Shown one piece after another: positions 18,155-25,990 of a DNA stretch of 64,000 nt (position 1 is its first letter; each line of letters opens with the position of its first letter). A model generated the notes under the pieces. The model was not told the DNA's origin and searched no databases. It saw only the letters and a program-made list of their open reading frames with translations. Origin of the DNA: an uncultured Eubacteriales bacterium (lineage in GTDB: Bacteria > Bacillota > Clostridia > Peptostreptococcales > Anaerovoracaceae); NCBI GenBank assembly GCA_902795265.1, contig CADBKM010000002.1:1-64000 (forward strand). The letters run 5' to 3'. The position numbers and the translations under genes are program-made.

Positions 18155-18766
18155 TTACAGCCTTTCGATCAGTCTGTTGATCGCGGTGCTTTTGAAATTG
18201 TATCCCGACTTGTTGGTTATGAGCCTGGTGCTTATGTCCATTATCTCCTCATAAACCTCCAGATCATTCTCTTTCAGTGTGTTTCCGGTCTCTACCAGAT
18301 CGACTATCACGTCGGACAGTCCCAGTATAGGCGCTATCTCGATAGACCCGTTGAGCTTGATTATATCTATATCACGGCCTTTTGACGAGTAATAATCCTG
18401 AGCGATGTTTACAAATTTGGTCGCTACCCTGAGCGGATACTCGGATTCGTCCCTGAAGCCCTTCGGCGCGGCCACCACCATGCGGCAGAATCCAGTACCG
18501 AGGTCTTTAAGCTCGTACACATCGGGCTCGTACTCAAGCAGTATGTCTCTGCCGCAGGCTCCCACGTCAGCCGCGCCGCGCTCCACATAGATAGGAACGT
18601 CTGACGGCTTTACCCAGAAGTACCTGATGCCGGCTTCTTTATTCTCAAATACAAGCTTGCGGCCCTCGAATATGCCCTCGCACCCGTAGCCCGCAGCCTC
18701 AAACATCTTATATACCTTTTCGCCCAGCCTTCCTTTCGGAAGAGCCACATTTATCATAGTGCCCAA
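18155..18766 (-). CDS. hisG: ATP phosphoribosyltransferase, short form
   Basis: 203 aa catalytic subunit for the first committed step, joining ATP and PRPP. It has the short form without the C-terminal regulatory domain, so it needs HisZ, encoded just upstream. Seen: VALPKGRLGEK at the start and the PRPP-type loop DLVETGNTLKEN. The start is ambiguous. A TTG at 18766 has AGGGG eight bases upstream, whereas an ATG at 18757 lacks a well-spaced site; I chose the TTG. Confidence 0.93.
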   Translation of the reverse strand: MGTMINVALPKGRLGEKVYKMFEAAGYGCEGIFEGRKLVFENKEAGIRYFWVKPSDVPIYVERGAADVGACGRDILLEYEPDVYELKDLGTGFCRMVVAAPKGFRDESEYPLRVATKFVNIAQDYYSSKGRDIDIIKLNGSIEIAPILGLSDVIVDLVETGNTLKENDLEVYEEIMDISTRLITNKSGYNFKSTAINRLIERL

Positions 18767-18782
18767 TTATCTGTCCCCTTGT

Positions 18783-19769
18783 TTACTGCTGTCTGTCAAA
18801 GAATTCTTCTATCGCTCTGTCGCCTGCCGTTCTGCCGAGCATGCCCAGAGTGTCCATATATATCGCGAAGCCTATCGCCCTCGATTTCTTTTTCATCCTC
18901 TTCATGAGCTTATCGTATCTGCCGCCGATGAGCACGCATTCAGGTATGCCTTCTATATAGCCCTCAAAAGCCATGCCGTTGTAGTAGTTTGTATCGCCTA
19001 CTATCGAGAAGTCCATTACGATCTTGCGTTCCGCTGCATCTCCCTGCGGATACAGATCTTTCAGCACGTCTGCAAGCTCATCCACCTCGGCTTCGGCCTC
19101 GGTGCCCCTGCAGATATCTGTCAGTTCAGGCATCACATCAGGAGGAGTTCCGTAAAGGCCGAGCAGTTTTACCAGCGTTTCGCACTTTTCAGCCGGAATT
19201 TCGTTATCCGCGCAGAGGCGCCCGATGCCGTGAGTGTTCTTGGCTGCGGTGAGTTTGAGGATCTCGCTCCTTACCCTGCCGGAATCTGTCATTCCGTCTA
19301 TCAGCAGCGTGAGTATGTCGACGTCGGAGATCCTCAGTATGTAATCGTTGTCCTCAGCCATGAGTCCGAGGCTCTGCTCAGCCAGGTCTATCACCTCGGC
19401 GGCCGCACGGTTGCCCGCATCGCCTATGCACTCAAGCCCCATCTGCATGATCTCGCGGAATGTGCCGGTGCTTCCCGAGACTCTGTAAACATTCTCATCG
19501 TAAAAAAGCCTGGTAAGCTCTGAAGGCGTGTCCTCAATGTTCTTTACTATCGAAAGTGTCACATCGGGTTTGAGCGCCTTGAGCCTGCCATTCGTATCCG
19601 TAAAGGTTATGACCCTGTCTGACAGCAGGAAATCCTTGTTCTTGCTGTACAGGTCGTAATCCTCAAATTTCCTCATTCTGTATGAGCGGTATCCGGCTCT
19701 GCTGTATAGAGTTCTGAGAGCGAATATCCTCTGTTCTGTGCGTGTCAGCACACTCTGATCATATTGCAT
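18783..19769 (-). CDS. hisZ: ATP phosphoribosyltransferase regulatory subunit (HisRS paralogue)
   Basis: 328 aa class-II tRNA-synthetase-like fold without an anticodon-binding domain. It partners with short HisG and carries histidine feedback control. Seen: LRPDVTLSIVKN, the QMGLECIG segment and the motif-3-like IGGRYDKLMKRM. It is the first gene of the operon, with GGGAG before the ATG and a strong promoter about 40 nt upstream. The leader is too short for a T-box or a histidine-rich attenuator peptide. Confidence 0.93.
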   Translation of the reverse strand: MQYDQSVLTRTEQRIFALRTLYSRAGYRSYRMRKFEDYDLYSKNKDFLLSDRVITFTDTNGRLKALKPDVTLSIVKNIEDTPSELTRLFYDENVYRVSGSTGTFREIMQMGLECIGDAGNRAAAEVIDLAEQSLGLMAEDNDYILRISDVDILTLLIDGMTDSGRVRSEILKLTAAKNTHGIGRLCADNEIPAEKCETLVKLLGLYGTPPDVMPELTDICRGTEAEAEVDELADVLKDLYPQGDAAERKIVMDFSIVGDTNYYNGMAFEGYIEGIPECVLIGGRYDKLMKRMKKKSRAIGFAIYMDTLGMLGRTAGDRAIEEFFDRQQ

Positions 19770-19808
19770 TTTTATCTCCCGTTATCCCTGTTTTCCTTGT
19801 GCTTTGTC

Positions 19809-19837
19809 ACTTTACCACGCTAAATCGCTAAAGTCAA
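19809..19837 (-). promoter_or_regulatory. Promoter of the histidine operon
   Basis: On the minus strand TTGACT (19837-19832), a 17-bp spacer and TAAAGT (19814-19809) form a strong sigma-A-type promoter. The transcript would begin near 19802, leaving a leader of about 33 nt. No T-box or attenuator fits in this space. Confidence 0.75.
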
Positions 19838-19883
19838 CGAAGCGCGTGTATTTCCTTGAGTCCAAAGCAGTACAAATCAGGGC

Positions 19884-19914
19884 AAAACAAAAGCGGTGGC
19901 TGGTTCCACCGCTT
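19884..19914 (-). terminator. Terminator upstream of the his promoter
   Basis: A 9-bp stem (AAGCGGTGG/CCACCGCTT, positions 19891-19899 and 19906-19914) is followed on the minus strand by TTGTTTTG. It insulates the his operon from the mntP transcription unit. About 135 nt between the mntP stop and this hairpin hold no gene I can support. Confidence 0.7.
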
Positions 19915-20049
19915 CCGTTTTTTGTCTTTAGGTATTATATGGAAAATGTTATATGGAGGTTTCTTTCAGAGTTTCTCTCTGTTCACCCTTATATTAGCCC
20001 TTGAATATGGTGAAATCGTGATGTTTATGAGAATGATACTTGTAGAAAA

Positions 20050-20661
20050 TCAGAAGAACACTCCTTTAATCCATATTTCGAGGCCGATGCCTATAAGAAT
20101 CAGACCTCCCAGTATCGAAGCCCTTCCCGAAAGAAGTTCTCCGAGTTTTCTGCCTATCTTCAGACCCGCGATACAGATGACCAGCGTTACCACTCCGATT
20201 ATTGCGGATGATGCCAGCGCCTGCATCCTGTTATATGCCGCAGTCGTGAATCCCACCGACAGAGCGTCTATCGAAGTTGCGACGCCCTGCATCATCAGGG
20301 CCGCAAATGAGAGTTTCTCAGCTCCTCCCGCTTCATCAGCTGCAGGCTCTTCTGACCTGCCTGCGCGCATCTCTTCGATGCCGTCCTTAAGAAGGCCGCC
20401 GCCTATGATCAGCAGAAGGACGAGCGCTATCCACGGTATGAGCGGACTGAACCACTCAAAAGCCTCGGCTGCCTTTTTTACGACCACCCATCCTATCATA
20501 GGCATCGCAAACTGAAAGCCCGCAAAAGTGCCCGCTATGGCGAGCATCCTGGCTGTCCTCATACCCCTGTCGGCAAGTCCGTTGGCGACAGACACACTAA
20601 AAGCATCCATCGCGAGCCCGGCTCCGAGCAGCGCGCTTGTGATAAGCAATTCCGTGCTCAA
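20050..20661 (-). CDS. mntP: Manganese efflux pump MntP
   Basis: 203 aa, six predicted helices, the MntP/YebN family that exports Mn2+. The paired family motifs AMDAFSVSVANG (N-terminal repeat) and ATSIDALSVGFT (second repeat), each with an intramembrane Asp, are present. The start is a TTG with AGAGGGA eight bases upstream; the next in-frame ATG would delete part of the first helix. It lies 30 nt after an aminotransferase gene, so no room exists for the yybP-ykoY riboswitch often seen before this gene. Confidence 0.9.
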   Translation of the reverse strand: MSTELLITSALLGAGLAMDAFSVSVANGLADRGMRTARMLAIAGTFAGFQFAMPMIGWVVVKKAAEAFEWFSPLIPWIALVLLLIIGGGLLKDGIEEMRAGRSEEPAADEAGGAEKLSFAALMMQGVATSIDALSVGFTTAAYNRMQALASSAIIGVVTLVICIAGLKIGRKLGELLSGRASILGGLILIGIGLEIWIKGVFF

Positions 20662-20690
20662 TTGTCGTCCCTCTTACTTTTTATATCTTT

Positions 20691-21902
20691 CTACAGTTTG
20701 TTGATCTCGTCGATCGCCTTGAGGAGTTTCGGGAACTCCTCCTTCTTAGGCAGCCTTACGCGGGCCGCCGTCGCGTCGAGCCCCTTGAAATCGTATCCGT
20801 CGATGACCAGCACGCCTCTCCTGAAAAATTCTTCCTTGAGATTGATGTTCTTGTCGTCGTGATAGAGCAGCATGAGCGAGTTGGTATCAAGCGTCTCCGC
20901 AAGATGGAGGCGTCCCGATGCCGGCCCCGGAGTCTTTATTATGATCTCCTCATCGCCCTTCTTTCTCTTTTTGATGATGCTCGGATTGAGCGTTTCTCTG
21001 ATCTCCGCTTTCATCTCTGCGAAGTCAGCTTTGCACTTCTCGATAAAATCGTCGTGCTTAAGAGCCTCTGCCGCTACCTCTCTGGAAAGCTCGCCTACCA
21101 TATAAGGATTGACCATCTTGTTCATGCAGTGGATGAGCTCCTTGCAGGCGATTATGTAGCCTGCTCTGATACCTGCCAGGCCGAATCCCTTCGACACGGT
21201 GCGCACTACTACGAGGTTAGGGTACTTTTCACAGAGCTGAACTGCCGAATTCTCTTTCGGCATGAAGTCTCCGTAAGCCTCGTCGATGATGACTGTAATA
21301 TCCTTCTTGAGTGCTCCCTTGATGATCTTTTCGATGTCTTCGATATCGATGCACTGACCCGTAGGGTTGTTAGGATTGTCGACATAGATGAAGTTGTAGG
21401 TCTTGCTCGTGCGCGAAGCTCCGGCATAGATGTCGGCGATATAGTGCATCTCCATGAACTCATATCTGTCGAACTTGTAGTTATGCTCCTTCTTGAGCTG
21501 ATAAGGAGCATAGTCGATCCCGATCATCTCGGCGTGCATGTAGTAGTCGGTGAACTGGGGCGAGATGCCGAGCACTACCGAATCATGCGTATCGAACATG
21601 TTGTTGATCACGTAGAGGGCGTTTATGCTTCCGTCTGTGATCAGGATGTTTTCGCGCTCCACAAAGCACTGGTCCTTCCAGTACTCACGGATGGCATCAT
21701 AAAGAGCCTGGCTGTGAGGATACGGTCCGAGTCTGCTGACGTCGAAGTTTTTTACGGTCTCAGCGCATTCAGGCGGGAATCCGTAAGGATTGCAGCCCTC
21801 GCTGCAGTCGATGCCTCCCTCAGGCAGCACGATTGTGTCTGATGCGTAGCTGATTTTTTCGTTCTCGAGAAGCTGCTTTTTGATTTTAAGTCTTTCGTTC
21901 AT
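20691..21902 (-). CDS. HisC-like class I/II PLP aminotransferase
   Basis: 403 aa, longer than the operon HisC. Fold-type-I motifs: DNPNNPTG, IIDEAYGDF and the PLP-lysine motif VSKGFGLAGIRAGY. It resembles histidinol-phosphate aminotransferases and threonine-phosphate decarboxylase-type enzymes but has an inserted segment near 290-330 (KKRKKGDEEI). With a complete his operon next door it is probably not needed for histidine; a role in another amino acid or phosphonate pathway is possible. It begins one base after the AEC transporter stop (TGATATG), so the two are coupled. Confidence 0.75.
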   Translation of the reverse strand: MNERLKIKKQLLENEKISYASDTIVLPEGGIDCSEGCNPYGFPPECAETVKNFDVSRLGPYPHSQALYDAIREYWKDQCFVERENILITDGSINALYVINNMFDTHDSVVLGISPQFTDYYMHAEMIGIDYAPYQLKKEHNYKFDRYEFMEMHYIADIYAGASRTSKTYNFIYVDNPNNPTGQCIDIEDIEKIIKGALKKDITVIIDEAYGDFMPKENSAVQLCEKYPNLVVVRTVSKGFGLAGIRAGYIIACKELIHCMNKMVNPYMVGELSREVAAEALKHDDFIEKCKADFAEMKAEIRETLNPSIIKKRKKGDEEIIIKTPGPASGRLHLAETLDTNSLMLLYHDDKNINLKEEFFRRGVLVIDGYDFKGLDATAARVRLPKKEEFPKLLKAIDEINKL

Positions 21903-21903
21903 A

Positions 21904-22845
21904 TCAGAATAATCCGTTCGTCTTAAGAATAAAAAGGAATACCGGTATTGTGAAGCACGAAGCGATGGTAGTCACCACTACGAGCTCTCCTGCAAGTTTG
22001 CCGTTTCCGCCCATCGAACTCGCCATCGCGTACGATGCGAGTGCCACAGGAGCGCTTACCATCAGAGTCACGGCAATGAGCTGCGTGTCTCTCAGGCCCA
22101 GGTATACAGCCCCCGCGATACCTATCGCAGGGAACACCACAAGCTTTCCGATCGTACAGACGGCTATACGCCATCTGTCGCTGCTGAAGCCGTTAAGGTT
22201 GAGAGCCGCTCCGAGCAATATCATCGCTATAGGAGCTGTCGCGTCTGAAAGCGCGCTTACGGTTGTGATCACAGCGGATGGAAGATTTATGCCGAGCATC
22301 ATGACTATCAGTGCGGCTATGCCTCCATCGACAATAGGGTTTGTCAGTATGCGCCTGAGCATATGCCCTATGTTGATTTTGCCGCCTCTGAAGGTCTCGA
22401 AAATGATCACGGCACTGATGTTATAGAATGGCACCACCAGCATCATTATAATGGCTACGGCGGTGATGTTGCCCTTTCCGAACAGGTTGACCGCGATCGG
22501 GAATCCCATGAGCACATAATTGCTGCGGTACAGAGCCTGTATCATCGGGCCTCTTTCGTAGTTATCTTTTTCGATATTGCATACGAAGATCCATGATACG
22601 AGAAGCTGCAAAAGAGTAAAGCCTACCGCGTACAGACCGAGTCTGAGGTCCATATTGCCGGCTATGTCTTTGCCATACAGGTTGTCGAACATTATGAACG
22701 GATACAGTGTTACGAAAACCACATGGGTGAACTTTCTGACATCTTCATCGTTCACAACGTGCGCCACTTTCAGGATGATACCGATGGCAAGATATATAGC
22801 CGATGGAATTACGGCATTTACACAAATAATAAAGTTCTGCAGCAT
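21904..22845 (-). CDS. AEC (auxin efflux carrier)-family transporter
   Basis: 313 aa with about ten helices in two inverted halves, the layout of the AEC/MdcF family that moves organic acids or amino acids. Seen: TNPIVDGGIAALIVMMLG between the halves and VSAPVALASYAMA near the end. Its AGGAG lies only one base from the ATG, so initiation may be weak. It is coupled to the downstream aminotransferase, suggesting transport of that enzyme's substrate or product. Confidence 0.8.
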   Translation of the reverse strand: MLQNFIICVNAVIPSAIYLAIGIILKVAHVVNDEDVRKFTHVVFVTLYPFIMFDNLYGKDIAGNMDLRLGLYAVGFTLLQLLVSWIFVCNIEKDNYERGPMIQALYRSNYVLMGFPIAVNLFGKGNITAVAIIMMLVVPFYNISAVIIFETFRGGKINIGHMLRRILTNPIVDGGIAALIVMMLGINLPSAVITTVSALSDATAPIAMILLGAALNLNGFSSDRWRIAVCTIGKLVVFPAIGIAGAVYLGLRDTQLIAVTLMVSAPVALASYAMASSMGGNGKLAGELVVVTTIASCFTIPVFLFILKTNGLF

Positions 22846-22869
22846 GCTCCTATTTTAACATATACAGCG

Positions 22870-22905
22870 TCTAAAAAAGAGCGGATAACTCATTTATCCG
22901 CTCTT
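22870..22905 (-). terminator. Terminator of the first AGCS symporter gene
   Basis: A 12-bp stem (AAGAGCGGATAA and its complement, loop of five bases) is followed on the minus strand by six T. It lies about 15 nt past the symporter stop. Confidence 0.9.
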
Positions 22906-22920
22906 AAAAACATACTCTTT

Positions 22921-24348
22921 TTATTTATCCTTGAGCATTTTTGCCTGCTCGTGATATGGGATGTACTCTTCACCGCTGAAGTAGTTCTTTATCAGCTTGA
23001 TAACAGTTCCCGAAAGCAGGAATACGCCGATCAGGTTAGGTATAGCCATGAGTCCGTTGAATGTCTCAGCAACATCCCAGATAACTCCCAGATCTACAGT
23101 AGCGCCGAGGATTGCTACCAGCGCATAGAGAACCAGGAAAGGCTTTGCTGCCTTGCTGCCGAAAAGGAACTCTGAGCAGCGTGTGCCGTAGAGTCCCCAT
23201 CCGAGGATAGTCGAGAACGCGAAGCAGCACATTGCGATAGCTGTGAAGATCGATACCCAGCTTCCGTATGTGTTTGTGAAGCCCTGGATAGTGAGCTCTG
23301 CACCTGCAGGCTGGCCGTAAACTACGGAAGCCTGTCCGCAGAGGATGATCAGAGCTGTCATCGTGCAGATAACGATAGTGTCTACGAATACCTCGAAGAT
23401 TCCGAAGAATCCCTGTCTTACAGGGTGATTTACGTCAGCGCTGGCATGAGCCATCGATCCTGTACCGAGGCCGGCCTCGTTCGAGAAGATACCTCTTGCG
23501 ATACCCTTCTGAACACTGAGGAACATGCTTCCTACAACACCGCCTGTAACACCTGCAGGGCTGAATGCTCCCTCGAAGATCGAAGCGAACGCGCCAGGAA
23601 CCTGCTTATAGTTGAATACGATTACGCCGAGACCAAGCAGAATATAGAATACTGCCATGAACGGAACCAGCTTTTCAGTAACAGCTCCGATTCTCTGAAC
23701 TCCTCCGATGAGGATGAATGCGATGAGAACTGCCAGGATGATACCGATGATAAGGTTGAGTGTCTTGATTCCCGAGTCTCCGAGAACGTTGAACGAAGTC
23801 AGGGCTGTGTCGATCGATGTTGTGATCGTGTTTACCTGTGTAGCGTTTCCTGTTCCGAATACAGCGAGTACGCCGAAGATCGAGAAGAGTGTTCCGAGCC
23901 ACTTCCAGTTTTTGCCGAGGCCGTTCTTGATGTAGTACATCGGGCCGCCGACATAAGTGCCTGTATCGTCGATCTCTCTGAAGTGAACAGCGAGTGTTAC
24001 TTCCGAGAACTTAGTGCACATTCCCAGGAATGCCGAGATCCACATCCAGAAGATAGCTCCCGGGCCGCCGATAGCGAGCGCGCCTGCTACTCCCGCGATG
24101 TTTCCGGTTCCGACTGTAGCAGCGAGCGCTGTACAGAGGGCCTGGAACGGTGTGATCGCTCCTTCCTTCGTCTCAGTCTTGTTGAAGATCTTTCCGAAAG
24201 TTTCTCTCATTGCGAGTCCGAATTTCCTGAGCTGGATGAATCCGGTGCGGATGCTGAGGTAGAGTCCGATTCCAAGAATACATACCATGGCCGGAACTCC
24301 CCAGACAAAGTTGTTTACTGCTGAGTTGATACTGATTAAAGTTTCCAT
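22921..24348 (-). CDS. AGCS-family sodium:alanine/glycine symporter
   Basis: 475 aa with about eleven helices. Family signatures: ALAATVGTGNIAGVAGAL, GGPMYYIKNGLG, RGIFSNEAGLGTGSMAHA and FSTILGWGLYGTR. It imports alanine or glycine with Na+. AAGGAG precedes the ATG. The leader carries an intrinsic-terminator-like hairpin at 24384-24427, so it is probably controlled by attenuation. A second AGCS gene lies at 38443-39885. Confidence 0.93.
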   Translation of the reverse strand: METLISINSAVNNFVWGVPAMVCILGIGLYLSIRTGFIQLRKFGLAMRETFGKIFNKTETKEGAITPFQALCTALAATVGTGNIAGVAGALAIGGPGAIFWMWISAFLGMCTKFSEVTLAVHFREIDDTGTYVGGPMYYIKNGLGKNWKWLGTLFSIFGVLAVFGTGNATQVNTITTSIDTALTSFNVLGDSGIKTLNLIIGIILAVLIAFILIGGVQRIGAVTEKLVPFMAVFYILLGLGVIVFNYKQVPGAFASIFEGAFSPAGVTGGVVGSMFLSVQKGIARGIFSNEAGLGTGSMAHASADVNHPVRQGFFGIFEVFVDTIVICTMTALIILCGQASVVYGQPAGAELTIQGFTNTYGSWVSIFTAIAMCCFAFSTILGWGLYGTRCSEFLFGSKAAKPFLVLYALVAILGATVDLGVIWDVAETFNGLMAIPNLIGVFLLSGTVIKLIKNYFSGEEYIPYHEQAKMLKDK

Positions 24349-24383
24349 TATTTCTCCTTGCTCTTACGTTAACGTGCGTCAGG

Positions 24384-24427
24384 GCAAAATAAAAGAGAAC
24401 ACAGGTGCTCACAGCACCAAGTTCTCT
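24384..24427 (-). promoter_or_regulatory. Attenuator-like hairpin in the AGCS symporter leader
   Basis: On the minus strand GGGGGACAGAGAAC leads into a two-part hairpin: AGAGAAC pairs with GTTCTCT, and inside it GGTGCT pairs with AGCACC. It is followed by TTTTATTTT and lies about 35 nt before the symporter start codon. A terminator inside a leader implies regulated read-through. The GGACAGAG segment recalls the 3' part of glycine-riboswitch leaders, but the glycine aptamer core (GGAGAG and GAAGG-GCAA segments) was not found. Confidence 0.5.
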
Positions 24428-24468
24428 GTCCCCCTTTAGCTTTACCGTCCGAAAATAGTCTGCGGAAC

Positions 24469-24497
24469 TGTATAGAACGGCAAAAACCGTTGTTAAA
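24469..24497 (-). promoter_or_regulatory. Possible promoter of the first AGCS symporter
   Basis: On the minus strand TTTAAC, a 17-bp spacer and TATACA; the spacer is a small AACGG/CCGTT palindrome. This places the attenuator hairpin in the leader. The match to consensus is moderate. Confidence 0.35.
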
Positions 24498-24578
24498 GCT
24501 ATCACAAGGGCGTGTCTTTCTTCAATTCTTGTTAACATTTTAACACGATTGGATTCTTTAAGTGCAAATTGTTAACTG

Positions 24579-24974
24579 CTACTGTCCGGTTTCTCTTTCT
24601 TTCCTGGCGTCAACCATCCTTTTTATTTCCACGCGGTCCTCATGCTCAAGCGAATCCACCCCGTGAACACCCCCTAAATTCTCAAGATGATGCCTGAATT
24701 CATGACGCACTACCTCTCTCAGTTTTTCCTTAAGCTGCTCTTCTGACATCCATCCGAAGCTTTTCTCAAAGGAACCGTAATATATCGCGATCTTGTTTCC
24801 CTGGTTTCCTCTGTGGTATTCGCCCATGATCATCATGCTGCCGTCAACGTCATATGGCGAATACTTGCACTCCTCGGAAAGGTGCACACCATGATGAAGC
24901 TCACGGAAGAAATCCTCCGGGAGCTCCTCACATACTTCCTTCAATAATTCATAGAAGCGATCTATATCTACCAT
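24579..24974 (-). CDS. Zincin-like metallopeptidase family protein (DUF1025-like)
   Basis: 131 aa. The zinc motif HEFRHHLE (H-E-x-x-H with a downstream Glu) near residue 90, and the preceding IAIYYGSFEKSFG segment, fit the small DUF1025/zincin-like family found in many bacteria. Function is not established; a minimal protease acting in the cytoplasm is inferred from the motif. It has no signal peptide. Its start has CGGAG upstream and lies 12 nt after the XRE regulator gene, so the three genes from 25754 down to 24579 probably form one transcript. Confidence 0.75.
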   Translation of the reverse strand: MVDIDRFYELLKEVCEELPEDFFRELHHGVHLSEECKYSPYDVDGSMMIMGEYHRGNQGNKIAIYYGSFEKSFGWMSEEQLKEKLREVVRHEFRHHLENLGGVHGVDSLEHEDRVEIKRMVDARKERETGQ

Positions 24975-24986
24975 CTGTTCTCCGTA

Positions 24987-25181
24987 TTACTCCTCCCAGA
25001 ACAGCTCATCAAGAGTCTTGCCCAGCTCGCGGCATATCGCTATGCACAGGTTGATCGTGGGATTGTAGTCGCCCTTTTCTATCGCGCTTATCGTCTGCCG
25101 GGAGACCCCGATGAGGTCGGCCAGCTGCTGCTGTGACAGATCTTTGGCAACACGCGCTGATTTCATTTTAAGATTTTTCAT
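24987..25181 (-). CDS. XRE-family small transcriptional regulator
   Basis: 64 aa, a single Cro/CI helix-turn-helix (SQQQLADLIGVSRQTISAIEKGDYNPTI) with no ligand domain. Such single-domain XRE proteins commonly sit with a small membrane protein and repress their own operon. A perfect 20-bp palindrome over the -35 box of the upstream promoter (25818-25837) is the likely target. AAAGGAG precedes the ATG. It follows the membrane protein gene by 33 nt. Confidence 0.88.
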   Translation of the reverse strand: MKNLKMKSARVAKDLSQQQLADLIGVSRQTISAIEKGDYNPTINLCIAICRELGKTLDELFWEE

Positions 25182-25214
25182 TAAAATGCTCCTTTTACCC
25201 TGCCTCAGATAATA

Positions 25215-25754
25215 TCACATATCGTCTTCCGCCGCTTCCTCGGCAGCCAGTTTTGCCTTCTTAATATACAGAGCTATCATGATGATCACGAAAGCCAGGC
25301 AGAAAAGCAATGATGCACACGGACCGAAAGCGAGCTTCCCGTCAACCATTGCACCGTCTCTCAGATTGCTGAAACCGGATATCGCATTGCTCACTATTAC
25401 GACCCACATTACGGCACGGTATGTTCTCGTGTCGGTGCCGACGCCGAAGTAAGAGTCATTCTTTATGCAGTAAAGCGCGTAAACCATGACTCCTGCAAGT
25501 ATGATGGCGAACAGCGCAAGATCGCGTGTGACCGGCAGAGTTTCAAAGACGCCGAAGCTTTCTGCAAGCAGATCAGCGGTAATAAGCCCGAGCAAGGTGA
25601 AGCAGGCATATTTGTATCCTCTTCCTCTGACGAGTTCCTGACGCTCATCGAACTGGCCCTTCATGGTCTTTTTACTCAGCTTCCAGCATATACCGAATAT
25701 TATTAAGGCGGCTGCGATTCCGACAGCCAGACCTGCAGCATAACTTGTACTCAT
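25215..25754 (-). CDS. Four-helix membrane protein cotranscribed with an XRE regulator
   Basis: 179 aa with four to five predicted membrane helices (about 8-25, 52-68, 80-100, 112-130, 143-163) and a cytoplasmic FDERQELVRGRGYKY motif after the first. DERQ...RG(R/K)-type motifs are common in small Firmicutes membrane proteins encoded next to XRE regulators; their role is unknown. First gene of the unit, with GGAGG before the ATG and a strong promoter/operator upstream. I do not assign a function. Confidence 0.78.
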   Translation of the reverse strand: MSTSYAAGLAVGIAAALIIFGICWKLSKKTMKGQFDERQELVRGRGYKYACFTLLGLITADLLAESFGVFETLPVTRDLALFAIILAGVMVYALYCIKNDSYFGVGTDTRTYRAVMWVVIVSNAISGFSNLRDGAMVDGKLAFGPCASLLFCLAFVIIMIALYIKKAKLAAEEAAEDDM

Positions 25755-25795
25755 ATCAGTTCCTCCTTCCGGATACCGGCTTTCCTTGTATGAGC

Positions 25796-25837
25796 ATAAT
25801 ACACCGTCAATAGCATATTGTCAAATATATTTGACAA
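25796..25837 (-). promoter_or_regulatory. Promoter with overlapping palindromic operator (XRE unit)
   Basis: On the minus strand TTGACA (25824-25819), a 17-bp spacer and TATTAT (25801-25796) make a near-consensus promoter. A perfect 20-bp palindrome with half-site TTGTCAAATA (25818-25837) covers the -35 box, so binding there would block RNA polymerase. The small XRE protein of the operon is the natural candidate repressor. Confidence 0.75.
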
Positions 25838-25918
25838 ATTTGCAGTAATATTTTGCATTGCATTTTAGCCGCTCTTTGGACAGGTAAACTTGAAAGCAAA
25901 GTACAGCAACAGAGGGCA

Positions 25919-25945
25919 CTAAAAAAGGCGGCATGATGCCGCCTT
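25919..25945 (-). terminator. Terminator of the hydrogenase-like gene
   Basis: A 9-bp stem (AAGGCGGCA and its complement, loop of three) is followed by TTTTTTAG on the minus strand, 45 nt past the stop codon. Confidence 0.9.
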
Positions 25946-25990
25946 GCAAAAGGTAACTGCCTGACTTCCGAATACTTCGGGGTATAAAGC

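Noticed and set aside
16867..18180. 437-codon plus-strand frame opposite hisD
   Set aside because: Antisense to hisD in a GC-rich region; no start signal and no domain.
19770..19808. Histidine attenuator or T-box for the his operon
   Set aside because: Only about 33 nt separate the predicted start from hisZ, too short for either.
24173..24538. 121-codon frame on the minus strand overlapping the start of the AGCS gene
   Set aside because: Most of it lies in another frame of the symporter, it lacks a ribosome site, and its sequence shows no domain; the leader hairpin explains the upstream part better.
24384..24540. Glycine riboswitch before the AGCS gene
   Set aside because: Only the GGACAGAG end and terminator resemble it; the aptamer core is absent, so it is listed as an attenuator only.
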